Positions 8,878-17,522 are shown, counted from the first letter of the stretch. The stretch: DNA of 37,474 nt from Pseudomonas yamanorum (GCF_013386765.1 NZ_JACARE010000071.1:1-37474); one strand, 5' to 3'. A program made the numbers and translations. The notes: generated by a model from the letters alone, not told the origin.

Positions 8878-9444
8878 ATGAGCCTCAACGCGACTACTTC
8901 CCACACCGTCGGGCCGTATTACCACATCGGCCTGACCTGGCTGAACCGCGAAGACCTGACCGTTGCAGCAACCCTCGGTGAGCGTGTGGCGATCACCGGG
9001 CAGGTGGTGGATGGCAACGGCGATGTGGTCAACGACGCCATGCTGGAAGTCTGGCAGGCCAATGCGGCCGGCAAGTACGACCATCCCGAAGATGACCAGG
9101 ACAAGGCGGTGGACCCGAACTTCGAAGGTTTTGGCCGGGTGCCGGTGGATGCCGAAGGGCGGTTTCGGTTTACCACCATCAAGCCGGGCAGCGTGCCGGG
9201 GTTGAAGGGCACGACCCAGGCGCCGCACTTGGTGGTGTTGGTGTTTGCCCGTGGATTGGTGAAGCACCTGCTGACGCGGATTTACTTTGACGGTGAGGCG
9301 CTGAATGGGGATGACGCGCTGCTGGCGTGTGTGCCCCAGGAGCGGCGGCGCACGTTGATCGCCAAGGCGGATGCGGCGGGTGTGTATCAGTGGAATGTGA
9401 TTTTGCAGGGCACAGACGAAGAAACGGTGTTCTTCGATTATTGA
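8878..9444 (+). CDS. pcaG: Protocatechuate 3,4-dioxygenase alpha subunit, PcaG
   Basis: Alpha subunit of protocatechuate 3,4-dioxygenase. It is homologous to PcaH but lacks the full iron-ligand set: the position of the first tyrosine is kept (GKYDH, about residue 67), while the PcaH motif RPAHIHF is replaced by QAPHLVVLVF. It begins SLNATTSHTVGPYYHIGLTW, a typical alpha-subunit start that contributes to the active-site cleft. At 188 residues it is slightly shorter than the roughly 200 residues usual for the family. The ATG lies one base after the pcaH stop. Confidence 0.94.
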   Translation: MSLNATTSHTVGPYYHIGLTWLNREDLTVAATLGERVAITGQVVDGNGDVVNDAMLEVWQANAAGKYDHPEDDQDKAVDPNFEGFGRVPVDAEGRFRFTTIKPGSVPGLKGTTQAPHLVVLVFARGLVKHLLTRIYFDGEALNGDDALLACVPQERRRTLIAKADAAGVYQWNVILQGTDEETVFFDY

Positions 9445-9460
9445 GTTGGCGGGGGATTTA

Positions 9461-9525
9461 TCGCAAGCAAGCCAGCTCCCACAGGGGAATGCATTCCAAA
9501 TGTGGGAGCCGGGCTTGCCCGCGAT
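9461..9525. repeat. REP pair (REPIN) between pcaG and pcaT
   Basis: Two inverted REP-type units, AGCCAGCTCCCACA and TGTGGGAGCCGGGCTTGCC, face each other across a short spacer containing GGAATGCATTCC. The same core recurs at 25058-25080 and 35560-35645. It may end or stabilise the pcaIJFHG transcript before the separate pcaT promoter. Confidence 0.75.
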
Positions 9526-9574
9526 GAGGCCAGCCCAGGCAACAAATATCCAAAAGTCTGCTTGCGGAACATGG

Positions 9575-9602
9575 TTGTTGCAAAGTATGTCTAGGCTATA
9601 AC
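9575..9602 (+). promoter_or_regulatory. Possible promoter of pcaT
   Basis: TTGTTG and TATAAC are 16 bp apart, 22 bp before the pcaT start codon. No PcaR box was found here, so regulation may differ from pcaI. Confidence 0.4.
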
Positions 9603-9624
9603 CGTTCCCACTGAGTGAAAAAAC

Positions 9625-10920
9625 ATGACAACAAAAACGAGCCACTACACCGGAGAAGAACGCAGCAAAAGGATTTTTGCGATTGTCGGTGCCTCTTCCG
9701 GCAACCTCGTCGAATGGTTCGACTTCTACGTCTATGCCTTCTGCGCCATCTATTTCGCCCCGGCGTTTTTCCCGTCGGACGACCCCACCGTGCAACTGCT
9801 CAACACCGCTGGCGTGTTCGCTGCCGGCTTCCTGATGCGTCCCATCGGCGGCTGGCTGTTCGGCCGGGTGGCGGATAAACACGGTCGCAAGAATTCCATG
9901 ATGATCTCGGTGCTGATGATGTGCGCCGGCTCCCTGGTCATCGCGTTTTTGCCCACCTACAAAGACATCGGCGCATGGGCCCCGGCCTTGCTGCTGGTGG
10001 CCCGGTTGTTCCAGGGCCTGTCGGTCGGCGGCGAATACGGCACCACCGCCACCTACATGAGTGAAGTCGCCCTCAAGGGCCAGCGCGGGTTCTTCGCCTC
10101 GTTCCAGTACGTGACGCTGATCGGCGGGCAACTGCTGGCGGTGCTGGTGGTGGTGATCCTGCAACAGATCCTCACCGAAGAAGAACTGCGGGCCTGGGGC
10201 TGGCGGATTCCGTTCGTGATCGGCGCCATCGCGGCGGTGATCTCGCTGTTGCTGCGTCGCACCCTGAAAGAAACCACCAGCAAGGAAATGCGTGAAGACA
10301 AGGACGCCGGCAGCATTACCGCGCTGTTCCGCGATCACAAGGCGGCGTTTATCACGGTGCTCGGCTACACCGCCGGCGGCTCGCTGATTTTCTACACCTT
10401 CACCACCTACATGCAGAAGTACCTGGTGAACACCGCCGGGATGCACGCCAAGACGGCCAGCTACATCATGACCGGCGCGCTGTTCTTCTACATGTGCATG
10501 CAGCCGGTGTTCGGCATGCTGGCAGACAAGATCGGCCGGCGTAATTCGATGCTGTGGTTCGGCGCCCTGGGCACCCTGTTCACCGTGCCGATCCTGCTGA
10601 CCCTGAAAACCGTCAGCAGCCCGTTCCTGGCCTTTGTGCTGATCACCCTGGCCCTGGCCATCGTGAGCTTCTACACCTCCATCAGCGGGCTGGTGAAAGC
10701 CGAAATGTTCCCGCCACAAGTGCGTGCACTGGGCGTGGGCCTGGCGTATGCGGTGGCGAACGCGATCTTCGGTGGTTCGGCGGAGTACGTGGCCCTGGGC
10801 CTGAAGTCCCTGGGCATGGAGAACACCTTCTATTGGTACGTCACGGCGATGATGGCGGTGGCGTTCCTGTTCAGCTTGCGCCTGCCCAAAGAGGCGGCGT
10901 ACTTGCACCACGATCTGTAA
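9625..10920 (+). CDS. pcaT: MHS-family dicarboxylate/H+ symporter, PcaT
   Basis: Major facilitator of the metabolite:H+ symporter type, related to the alpha-ketoglutarate permease KgtP. PcaT is assigned in pseudomonads to uptake of beta-ketoadipate and related dicarboxylates. The 431-residue protein has about twelve membrane helices, an N-terminal VEWFDFYVYAF segment typical of the family, GRVADKHGRKNSM in the 2-3 loop, and RLFQGLSVGGEYGTTATYMSE in helix 4. It lies between pcaG and pcaB, and a strong hairpin separates it from pcaB. The exact substrate is inferred from position and family. Confidence 0.88.
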   Translation: MTTKTSHYTGEERSKRIFAIVGASSGNLVEWFDFYVYAFCAIYFAPAFFPSDDPTVQLLNTAGVFAAGFLMRPIGGWLFGRVADKHGRKNSMMISVLMMCAGSLVIAFLPTYKDIGAWAPALLLVARLFQGLSVGGEYGTTATYMSEVALKGQRGFFASFQYVTLIGGQLLAVLVVVILQQILTEEELRAWGWRIPFVIGAIAAVISLLLRRTLKETTSKEMREDKDAGSITALFRDHKAAFITVLGYTAGGSLIFYTFTTYMQKYLVNTAGMHAKTASYIMTGALFFYMCMQPVFGMLADKIGRRNSMLWFGALGTLFTVPILLTLKTVSSPFLAFVLITLALAIVSFYTSISGLVKAEMFPPQVRALGVGLAYAVANAIFGGSAEYVALGLKSLGMENTFYWYVTAMMAVAFLFSLRLPKEAAYLHHDL

Positions 10921-10925
10921 CCGGC

Positions 10926-10955
10926 TGGCGCATGCCCGTTGCCGGGTATGCGCCA
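10926..10955 (+). other. Strong hairpin between pcaT and pcaB
   Basis: TGGCGCATGCCCG and CGGGTATGCGCCA pair over 13 positions (one G-T) around a 4-nt TTGC loop. No T run follows, so it is not a standard terminator. It sits directly upstream of the pcaB ribosome site AGGGA and could control mRNA processing or the relative expression of the two genes. Confidence 0.7.
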
Positions 10956-10969
10956 CCTAGGGATGTTTT

Positions 10970-12334
10970 ATGAGCATGCGCACGAGCAACCAACTGTTCG
11001 ACGCCTATTTCACTGCCAACGGCATGGCCGAAGTGTTCTGCGACCAGGGGCGCTTGCAGGGCATGCTGGATTTCGAAGCGGCGCTGGCCCGGGCCGAGGC
11101 CCAGGTGGGGTTGATCCCGCACGCGGCCGTCGCACCCATTGCCCAGGCCTGCCTGGCTTCTCTCTACGACGTTGATGCCCTCGGCGAGGCGATTGCCACG
11201 GCAGGCAATTCGGCGATTCCGTTGGTCAAGGCCCTCGGCAAGTTGATCGCCAGCGAAGATGCCGGCGCCGAACGTTATGTGCATCTGGGCGCCACCAGCC
11301 AGGATGTGATGGACACCGGCCTGGTGCTGCAACTGCGCAGCGCGGTCGAATTGATCGAACACGACCTGGCGCGGCTTGGTGACATCCTTGCCGCCCAGGC
11401 TCAACGTTATGCCGCAACCCCGTTGGCTGGCCGGACCTGGTTGCAGCATGCAACACCGGTCACGCTGGGCATGAAAATCGCCGGCTGGCTCGGCGCAGTC
11501 AGCCGCAGTCGGCAACGCCTCAGCGAACTCAAGCCGCGCTTGCTGGTGCTGCAATTTGGTGGTGCTTCCGGCACCCTGGCGGCCCTCGGCGAACAGGCGA
11601 TGCCGGTGGCTCAAGCGCTGGCCGCCGAGTTGCAACTGGGCCTGCCGGAACAACCCTGGCATACCCAGCGCGACCGCCTGGTGGAGTTTGCCTCGGTGCT
11701 TGGCCTGATCGCCGGTAGCCTGGGCAAACTCGGCCGCGACATCAGCCTGCTGATGCAGACCGAAGCGGCGGAAGTGTTCGAACCGTCGGCACCCGGCAAA
11801 GGCGGCTCCTCGACCATGCCCCACAAACGCAACCCGGTGGGCGCCGCCGTGCTGATCAGCGCCGCCACCCGCGTGCCCGGCCTGGTGGCGACGATGTTCA
11901 GCGCCATGCCCCAGGAGCACGAGCGCAGCCTGGGCCTGTGGCACGCCGAATGGGAGACCTTGCCGGAGATTTGCCGGCTGGTGTCCGGTGCGTTGCATCA
12001 GGCGCTGCTGGTCAGCGAAGGCCTGGAAGTCGACCCCGGGCGCATGGGCCAAAACCTTGACCTGACCCAAGGCCTGGTGCTGGCCGAAGCGGTCAGCATC
12101 GTGCTCGCCCAACGCCTGGGCCGCGAAACTGCGCACCATCTGCTGGAACAATGCTGCAAACGCGCCGTCGCGCACGGGCGCCACCTGCGGGCGGTGCTGG
12201 GGGATGAGCCGCAAGTGACGGCCGAGCTTTCGGCCGCCGAACTTGATCGCCTGCTGGACCCGGCGCACTACCTGGGCCAGGCGCAAACCTGGGTCACCCG
12301 GGCCGTGGCCGAACATTTTGCTTTGACTGCCTGA
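10970..12334 (+). CDS. pcaB: 3-carboxy-cis,cis-muconate cycloisomerase, PcaB
   Basis: Converts beta-carboxy-cis,cis-muconate to gamma-carboxymuconolactone. It belongs to the fumarase/aspartase superfamily, whose members are homotetramers with active sites shared between subunits. The 454-residue protein carries the superfamily signature GKGGSSTMPHKRNP at 276-289, plus VHLGATSQDVMDT at 104-116 and WLQHATPVTLGMK at 157-169. The ATG follows AGGGA; a second ATG two codons later is possible. It is followed after 10 bp by pcaD, whose ribosome site overlaps the pcaB stop. Confidence 0.95.
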   Translation: MSMRTSNQLFDAYFTANGMAEVFCDQGRLQGMLDFEAALARAEAQVGLIPHAAVAPIAQACLASLYDVDALGEAIATAGNSAIPLVKALGKLIASEDAGAERYVHLGATSQDVMDTGLVLQLRSAVELIEHDLARLGDILAAQAQRYAATPLAGRTWLQHATPVTLGMKIAGWLGAVSRSRQRLSELKPRLLVLQFGGASGTLAALGEQAMPVAQALAAELQLGLPEQPWHTQRDRLVEFASVLGLIAGSLGKLGRDISLLMQTEAAEVFEPSAPGKGGSSTMPHKRNPVGAAVLISAATRVPGLVATMFSAMPQEHERSLGLWHAEWETLPEICRLVSGALHQALLVSEGLEVDPGRMGQNLDLTQGLVLAEAVSIVLAQRLGRETAHHLLEQCCKRAVAHGRHLRAVLGDEPQVTAELSAAELDRLLDPAHYLGQAQTWVTRAVAEHFALTA

Positions 12335-12344
12335 GGAGGCTGCT

Positions 12345-13136
12345 GTGGGATTTGTACAACTCGCCGATGGCGCACTGAACTACCAACTCGATGGCCCCGA
12401 AGACGCACCGGTGCTGGTGCTGTCCAACTCCCTGGGCACCGACCTGCACATGTGGGACATCCAGATCGAGGCGTTCACGAAGCACTTCCGGGTGCTGCGT
12501 TTCGACACTCGTGGCCACGGCAAGTCACTGGTGACAGAAGGCCCCTACAGCATCGAGCAGTTGGGCCATGACGTATTGGCGTTGCTGGATGCGCTGCAGA
12601 TCGAACGCGCGCATTTTTGCGGGTTGTCCATGGGCGGCCTGATCGGCCAATGGCTGGGCATCAATGCCGGTGAGCGCCTGCGCCGGCTGGTGGTGTGCAA
12701 CACCGCCGCGAAAATTGGCACGCCCGAGATCTGGAACCCGCGCATCGAGATGGTCCTGCGGGACGGTTCGGCTGCGATGGTGGCCCTGCGTGACGCCTCG
12801 ATCGCACGTTGGTTTACCGCCGATTTCGCCGACGCCCATCCTGATCAAGCCAAGCTGATCACCGACATGCTGGCGGCGACCAATCCCCAAGGCTATGCCG
12901 CCAACTGCGCGGCGGTCCGCGACGCGGATTTGCGCGAGCAACTGGCATTGATCAAAGTGCCGACCCTGGTGATTGCCGGCACTGAAGATGCGGTCACACC
13001 GCCTTCCGGTGGGCACTTTATCCAGGAGCAGGTGAGGGGCGCCGAGTATGCCGAGTTCTACGCGGCGCACCTGTCCAACGTGCAAGCCGGTGTGGCGTTC
13101 AGCGACCGCGTACTGGAATTTCTGTTAGCCCGCTGA
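12345..13136 (+). CDS. pcaD: 3-oxoadipate enol-lactone hydrolase, PcaD
   Basis: Alpha/beta-hydrolase that opens beta-ketoadipate enol-lactone to beta-ketoadipate. The 263-residue protein shows nucleophile S95 in GLSMGG, the acid D215 in AGTEDAVTPP, and the catalytic histidine H242 in AAHLSNVQ. The start is a GTG preceded by a strong GAGGAGG site that includes the pcaB stop, which implies translational coupling. Confidence 0.95.
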   Translation: MGFVQLADGALNYQLDGPEDAPVLVLSNSLGTDLHMWDIQIEAFTKHFRVLRFDTRGHGKSLVTEGPYSIEQLGHDVLALLDALQIERAHFCGLSMGGLIGQWLGINAGERLRRLVVCNTAAKIGTPEIWNPRIEMVLRDGSAAMVALRDASIARWFTADFADAHPDQAKLITDMLAATNPQGYAANCAAVRDADLREQLALIKVPTLVIAGTEDAVTPPSGGHFIQEQVRGAEYAEFYAAHLSNVQAGVAFSDRVLEFLLAR

Positions 13137-13148
13137 GTATCGCTAAAC

Positions 13149-13182
13149 CCTGTGGCGAGCGAGCTTGCTCCGTCGCCACAGG
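13149..13182. repeat. Hairpin-forming REP-like repeat between pcaD and pcaC
   Basis: CCTGTGGCGA and TCGCCACAGG form a perfect 10-bp stem around a 14-nt loop containing GCGAGCTTGCTC, a core resembling the other REP family at 32071. It lies inside the pcaD-pcaC gap of about 85 bp. It has no T run and may change the ratio of the two messages. Confidence 0.7.
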
Positions 13183-13220
13183 TAGGTGCCTGTCGTCGAT
13201 AGTTGCATGAGGAGCTTTTT

Positions 13221-13619
13221 GTGGACGAGAAACAACGTTATGCCGACGGCCTGCAAGTGCGCCGCGAAGTGCTGGGCGACGCCCATGTCGACCGCAGCCT
13301 CAATGCCCTGACCGAGTTCAACAGCGAGTTCCAGGAAATGATCACCCGCCACGCCTGGGGTGATATCTGGACCCGCCCGGGCCTGCCCCGGCATACCCGC
13401 AGCCTGATCACCATCGCCATGCTCATCGGCATGAACCGCAGTGAAGAACTGAAGCTGCACCTGCGGGCCGCCGCGAGTAACGGCGTGACCCGCGCCGAGA
13501 TCAAGGAAGTGCTGATGCAGAGCGCGATCTACTGCGGGATTCCGGCGGCCAACGCGACGTTTCATCTGGCCGAGTCGGTGTGGGACGAACTCGGTGTGGA
13601 GTCGCGCGATTCGGCCTGA
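13221..13619 (+). CDS. pcaC: 4-carboxymuconolactone decarboxylase, PcaC
   Basis: Small cofactor-free decarboxylase that turns gamma-carboxymuconolactone into beta-ketoadipate enol-lactone. I chose the GTG at 13221 (DEKQRYADGLQVRR) because GAGGAG lies 6 bp upstream and PcaC proteins start there. The product has 132 residues and contains the conserved EMITRHAWGDIWTRPGL segment and the family core HTRSLITIAMLIGMNR, followed by HLRAA and QSAIYCGIPAA. It is the last gene of the pca run and converges on the metallopeptidase gene 14 bp further on. Confidence 0.95.
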   Translation: MDEKQRYADGLQVRREVLGDAHVDRSLNALTEFNSEFQEMITRHAWGDIWTRPGLPRHTRSLITIAMLIGMNRSEELKLHLRAAASNGVTRAEIKEVLMQSAIYCGIPAANATFHLAESVWDELGVESRDSA

Positions 13620-13633
13620 GTGAGCGGTGCCTG

Positions 13634-15247
13634 TTAAGTGTAATGGGCGCGTAATGGGCGTCCCATTTCGTCCCTCAGGGCGTTTTCCGTAAAAGGCGTG
13701 GGATTGGTAGTCGTAGGCGCGGTCGCGCGGTGATTATCGAAGTCAAACGGCTGCGTGGCGGTAGGCAAGCCTACCGCTTGTCGTTCATCGTTGGATTCGC
13801 CTTCGGGGTTCTCCGGTATGGCGGTGTCGCCCTGCAGGAAGGTCCCGGTTGCACCGTTATAGGCATGGGCCATTTCGTGATAGAGGGCGTTGACCGGCGC
13901 GTTGTCCTCATCAAGCGAGAAGGAGGGGTTGTACTGTATTTCGCCGGCGGTGGCGACAGCACCGCGCTGATGATCGGTGATATAGCCCTGGGCCGCGGGT
14001 GCCAGGGTTTCAAGGGGTTCACCTGCTGCCAGATGGTTGCGAACCGCGGCGTTATTGAAATAATAAACACCGTTATCGCCCGTGAATTCAGTGATGCGAA
14101 CCGGGGCGTTGTTGCGCTGGGCCGTGGCGTCGGCAGTGCCGAGCATTTTCTTGCCCTGCGGTGACATTCTCAGCAACTCCATATCGTCCTCTACCCGTTG
14201 TTTGAACTCGGTAGAACCTTCAATGATGTAGCCACTTTTACCCGCCTGCTCGGGTTGTGTGTGAACGCGTGTGGAACCTGGCGTGCGGTGAATCTCGTCC
14301 GAAGTCTTGGCGTAGATGACGGTGTCGTCGTTATCGGACCTGACAATGTTCCGGTCGCGCCCGGTATAGATCGTGGCGGGGCCATGGGTCACGATCAGAT
14401 TTTCACCTTTGCCTCCGTGTATGACTGCCGGGATGTCGGTGTCATTGCGGGTGACAATCATGAAGTCATGGCCATCACCTCCGTCCATGAACAGGCGGCG
14501 TTCCGGTGATCCTTGGCCGGCTTGCATACGGTCGTTGCCGTTGTTGCCTTTGAGAACGCTGTTACCGGAACCTGCGATCAGCAAATCATTGCCATCGTCG
14601 CCGAACGCGATGCCGTTGCCGCTGCCGAGTTTTAGAGTGTCGTTGCCCGCTCCGCCGTAGAGTCGGGTGTTGCCCGCGCCGGCCCTGGCGTAATCGTTGC
14701 CGTCACCCAATTCGATGCGGATATCGTTCGCGACCTGAGGGTCGATCAGAACGCAGTCGTTGCCGCCGTTTGTTCTGATGCGCAGGGGTTGAGTTTCACT
14801 GCCGTCAGGGGAGCGAAGCAGGTTCAGTTGGTAGGGTATTTTGTTGATGAGCGCGATCAGGCTGTCGTCCGGGCCTTTTTTGATGATCACCTTGTCGGCT
14901 TGGTTGCCTGTCTCGATGATGAACTCGTTACCGGTAGAGCCCACAGGCTGTCCGTTTTTACTGACGTAGGTGATCTCCTGGTAGATCTTCACATTTTGGT
15001 CGTGTCGCAATACGTCGGTATTGACGTACTTTTTCTCGTTTTTATCCATCGGATTCTGGTCCGGGGTGAGCCTGGAGTGGGCAGAGAAATACCAGAAGTC
15101 CAGTGGCCTGTCGTGACCAATATATCGCGACGATTTGCCGGTGATGACCACTGGGACAGGCGGTGAGGACGCCTTCGAATCTGCCGTTGCAGGTGATATC
15201 ACCTGTGGGTTGAGTGCCGGCGAACCGAGAAGGGGAGACATATTCAT
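13634..15247 (-). CDS. M91 (NleD-like) zinc metallopeptidase with RTX-like repeats, copy 1
   Basis: A 537-residue protein with two parts. Residues about 160-290 contain a run of glycine-aspartate repeats (GGNDCVL, GDGNDYA, GGAGNDTLKL, GDDGNDLL, GNNGNDRM, GGDGHDF, GGKGENL) that look like a calcium-binding parallel beta-roll. The C-terminal part (about 330-537) carries the zinc motif HEMAH (457-461), then NDERQAVGL and a terminal TENALRDEMGRPLR block. The HEMAH and ERQAVGL pattern is what I associate with peptidase family M91, whose founder NleD is a type III effector cutting host MAP kinases. No signal peptide or membrane segment is seen, and unlike classical RTX proteins the repeats precede the enzyme domain. 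A paralogue lies at 18566-20083. Target and secretion route are unknown. The ATG at 15247 has a weak ribosome site; another lies two codons later. Confidence 0.75.
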   Translation of the reverse strand: MNMSPLLGSPALNPQVISPATADSKASSPPVPVVITGKSSRYIGHDRPLDFWYFSAHSRLTPDQNPMDKNEKKYVNTDVLRHDQNVKIYQEITYVSKNGQPVGSTGNEFIIETGNQADKVIIKKGPDDSLIALINKIPYQLNLLRSPDGSETQPLRIRTNGGNDCVLIDPQVANDIRIELGDGNDYARAGAGNTRLYGGAGNDTLKLGSGNGIAFGDDGNDLLIAGSGNSVLKGNNGNDRMQAGQGSPERRLFMDGGDGHDFMIVTRNDTDIPAVIHGGKGENLIVTHGPATIYTGRDRNIVRSDNDDTVIYAKTSDEIHRTPGSTRVHTQPEQAGKSGYIIEGSTEFKQRVEDDMELLRMSPQGKKMLGTADATAQRNNAPVRITEFTGDNGVYYFNNAAVRNHLAAGEPLETLAPAAQGYITDHQRGAVATAGEIQYNPSFSLDEDNAPVNALYHEMAHAYNGATGTFLQGDTAIPENPEGESNDERQAVGLPTATQPFDFDNHRATAPTTTNPTPFTENALRDEMGRPLRAHYT

Positions 15248-15508
15248 GGGGGCTTATCTCTGTGTGGATATACCCTTTTGTGTGGCGCATCTTGGGGGCG
15301 AGTTCCTCATGGCACTCGGGATGTTGGGGCGATTACTGTTACCTGTCGTCGCGAGGCTGTGCAACGCAGTAGACGGTCCTACGGATGGGCACTTGAGTGT
15401 TTCAGCTATGCTGATAATGAGTGACGGCTTCTTCCTACAGCTCCTATGGCGCGTCGTGTTTATCCTGCGCTACGGCCCTCTCTGTTACGCCCCGAGCCCT
15501 GATACCCA

Positions 15509-16837
15509 ATGAAATTACTGCTGCATCCCGCCAGGGTAGTTGCCCTGGTGTTCCTGGCCGCCATACTGGCCGGAACCTTCATACTGATGCAGCCAATCTC
15601 CCAGGCTGAAGGGGCCGCCGTTCCTTGGGTGACGGCCTTCTTTACGGCGGTGTCCGCCGTCTGCGTGACCGGGTTGGTGGTGGTGGACACCGGCACGTAC
15701 TGGTCGACCTTCGGTCAGTCGGTGATTCTTCTGCTGTTCCAGCTCGGTGGCTTCGGCATCATGACGGTAGCCACGTTGCTCGGCTTGATGGTGAACAGCC
15801 GGTTGCGCCTGCGTACCAAAATGGTCGCACAGTTGGAGTCGCGCTCATTGGGCGTGGGCGACATCGCCAGCGTGGCCAAATTGGTGCTGGTGGTGACGTT
15901 CGCCCTGGAACTCATCGCGGCCGTTTGGCTCACCCTCAGGTTTCATTTTGCCTACGGCCAGCCATGGAGCGACGCGGCATGGAGCGGCCTGTTTCATGCG
16001 GTATCGGCGTTCAATAACGCGGGGTTCTCGATTTATCCCGACAGCCTGATGCGTTATGCCGCAGACGGCTGGGTGTTGCTGCCGATCATGGCGGCGATTG
16101 TGATCGGCGGCATTGGTTTTCCGGTGCTGTACGACTTGCGCAGCCGGTTCAATCAGCCCCGTCGCTGGTCACTGCATACCAAGCTCACCCTGGCCGGCAC
16201 CGCCATTTTACTGATGCTGGGGTTGCTCACGCTGCTGCTGTTCGAGTGGGACAACTCGGCCACCCTGGGCCCGATGGCCGTGGCCGATAAACTGCTCTCG
16301 GCGGCATTTGCTTCGGTTTCCGCCCGCACTGCCGGGTTCAATTCCATCGAGATTGGCGCACTGACCCCGGAAAGCTGGGCCGTGCATTACTTCCTGATGT
16401 TCATCGGCGGTGGCAGCGCGGGCACGGCCGGTGGTGTCAAGGTTGGCACGGTCGCGATCCTGGCCTTGCTGGTGATTGCCGAAATTCGCGGGAACAGTGA
16501 CTGCGAGGCATTTGGCCGGCGAGTCGGCGCCCCGGCCCAGCGCCAGGCCATTACGGTGCTGGTGCTGAGCAGCGCGCTGATCGTGCTGGCGACGCTGTTT
16601 ATCCTGCGTGAAACCGCGCTGCCCACCGACCAGGTGATTTTCGAAGTCATCTCGGCGTTTGGCACCGTGGGCTTGTCCACCGGCATTACCGCCGATCTCC
16701 CCACCTCGGCCCAGTTGGTGCTGACCCTGCTGATGTACATCGGGCGTGTTGGCACTATTACCCTGGCGGCCTCGCTGGCGCTGGGGGAGCACCGCATGCC
16801 GTACCGCTACCCGGAGGAACATCCAATTGTTGGCTAA
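15509..16837 (+). CDS. ktrB: K+ uptake membrane subunit, KtrB/TrkH family
   Basis: Potassium (or sodium-dependent potassium) translocating subunit of the inner membrane. The 442-residue protein has four repeated membrane-pore-membrane units. The selectivity-filter glycines are visible in SAVCVTGLVVV, SAFNNAGFSIY, SVSARTAGFNS and SAFGTVGLSTG. The length of about 440 residues fits KtrB better than the longer TrkH of enterobacteria. The next gene encodes the regulatory RCK subunit and overlaps its end, so the pair forms a complete Ktr system. It is transcribed away from the metallopeptidase gene across 260 bp, in which no clear promoter could be fixed. The ribosome site before the ATG is weak. 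Confidence 0.88.
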   Translation: MKLLLHPARVVALVFLAAILAGTFILMQPISQAEGAAVPWVTAFFTAVSAVCVTGLVVVDTGTYWSTFGQSVILLLFQLGGFGIMTVATLLGLMVNSRLRLRTKMVAQLESRSLGVGDIASVAKLVLVVTFALELIAAVWLTLRFHFAYGQPWSDAAWSGLFHAVSAFNNAGFSIYPDSLMRYAADGWVLLPIMAAIVIGGIGFPVLYDLRSRFNQPRRWSLHTKLTLAGTAILLMLGLLTLLLFEWDNSATLGPMAVADKLLSAAFASVSARTAGFNSIEIGALTPESWAVHYFLMFIGGGSAGTAGGVKVGTVAILALLVIAEIRGNSDCEAFGRRVGAPAQRQAITVLVLSSALIVLATLFILRETALPTDQVIFEVISAFGTVGLSTGITADLPTSAQLVLTLLMYIGRVGTITLAASLALGEHRMPYRYPEEHPIVG

Positions 16838-17522
16838 CTTGTTATTTTCAGAACGCTTTTCTTTCGCCAAAGGCGACAGCGTGGTGGTGATCGGGCTTGG
16901 CCGCTTTGGTGGCTCGGTGGCCCAATCGTTGATGCGCCTGGGCCATGATGTGATGGGGATCGACAGCGACCCTGCGCCGGTGCATGAGTGGGCCGATCTC
17001 TTGACCCACGCGGCCCAGGCCGACTCGACCAACCTGCAGGTCATGCGCCAACTGGGGATTGCCGACTTTGCCCACGCTATTGTGGGAATTGGCACCGACT
17101 TGTCCGCCAGCCTGCTGACCGTCATGGCCCTGACCGAACTGGGGATTCCGGATATCTGGGTCAAGGCCCGCACCGCCGAGCACGGTCAGATAGCCCAGCG
17201 CATTGGCGCCCATCATGTGGTTTACCCGGAGAAGGAAATGGGCGAGCGGGTGGCTCACCTGATTACCGGGCGGATGATCGATTTCATTGAGTTCGACGAC
17301 GGTTTTGCCATCGCGAAGATTCATTCCCCGTTGTCGTGTCACAACAACACCCTGGCCGACGGGCAGATCCGCGAAAAATTCGGCGTGACGATCGTCGGGC
17401 TCAAGCGCGCCAGCCAGGATTTCCAGCATGCCACCCCGAGCACCCTGGTGCTGCCGGGTGATCTGCTGATCGTGTCCGGCCCGACGCACCTTATCCAGAA
17501 ATTTGCCGGCCACTCGAGCTGA
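16827..17522 (+). CDS. ktrA: K+ uptake regulatory RCK subunit, KtrA/TrkA type
   Basis: Cytoplasmic nucleotide-binding ring protein that gates KtrB. The 231-residue protein has an RCK_N Rossmann domain (VVVIGLGRFGGSVAQSL near residue 20, then GIDSDP) and a C-terminal RCK_C domain (about 150-231, ending DLLIVSGPTHLIQKF). No ATG lies near the start. I chose the TTG at 16827 because GGAGGA ends 9 bp upstream; a second TTG follows directly. The start lies inside the ktrB frame, giving an 11-bp overlap. The stop is only 9 bp from the stop of the convergent deacetylase gene, and a small CTGATC/GATCAG hairpin spans both stops. Confidence 0.87.
   Translation: MLANLLFSERFSFAKGDSVVVIGLGRFGGSVAQSLMRLGHDVMGIDSDPAPVHEWADLLTHAAQADSTNLQVMRQLGIADFAHAIVGIGTDLSASLLTVMALTELGIPDIWVKARTAEHGQIAQRIGAHHVVYPEKEMGERVAHLITGRMIDFIEFDDGFAIAKIHSPLSCHNNTLADGQIREKFGVTIVGLKRASQDFQHATPSTLVLPGDLLIVSGPTHLIQKFAGHSS

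Noticed and set aside
8587..10956. A 789-residue minus-strand frame opposite pcaH, pcaG and pcaT
   Set aside because: It runs through three supported genes and a REPIN, and its translation is low-complexity H/Q/R-rich.
10871..12316. A 481-residue minus-strand frame opposite pcaB
   Set aside because: Shadow of pcaB, which has the complete superfamily signature.
14480..14720. Periodic repeats in the metallopeptidase genes as a CRISPR or tandem DNA repeat
   Set aside because: The period reflects coding for 9-residue glycine-aspartate units; the DNA repeats are degenerate and lie within an open reading frame.
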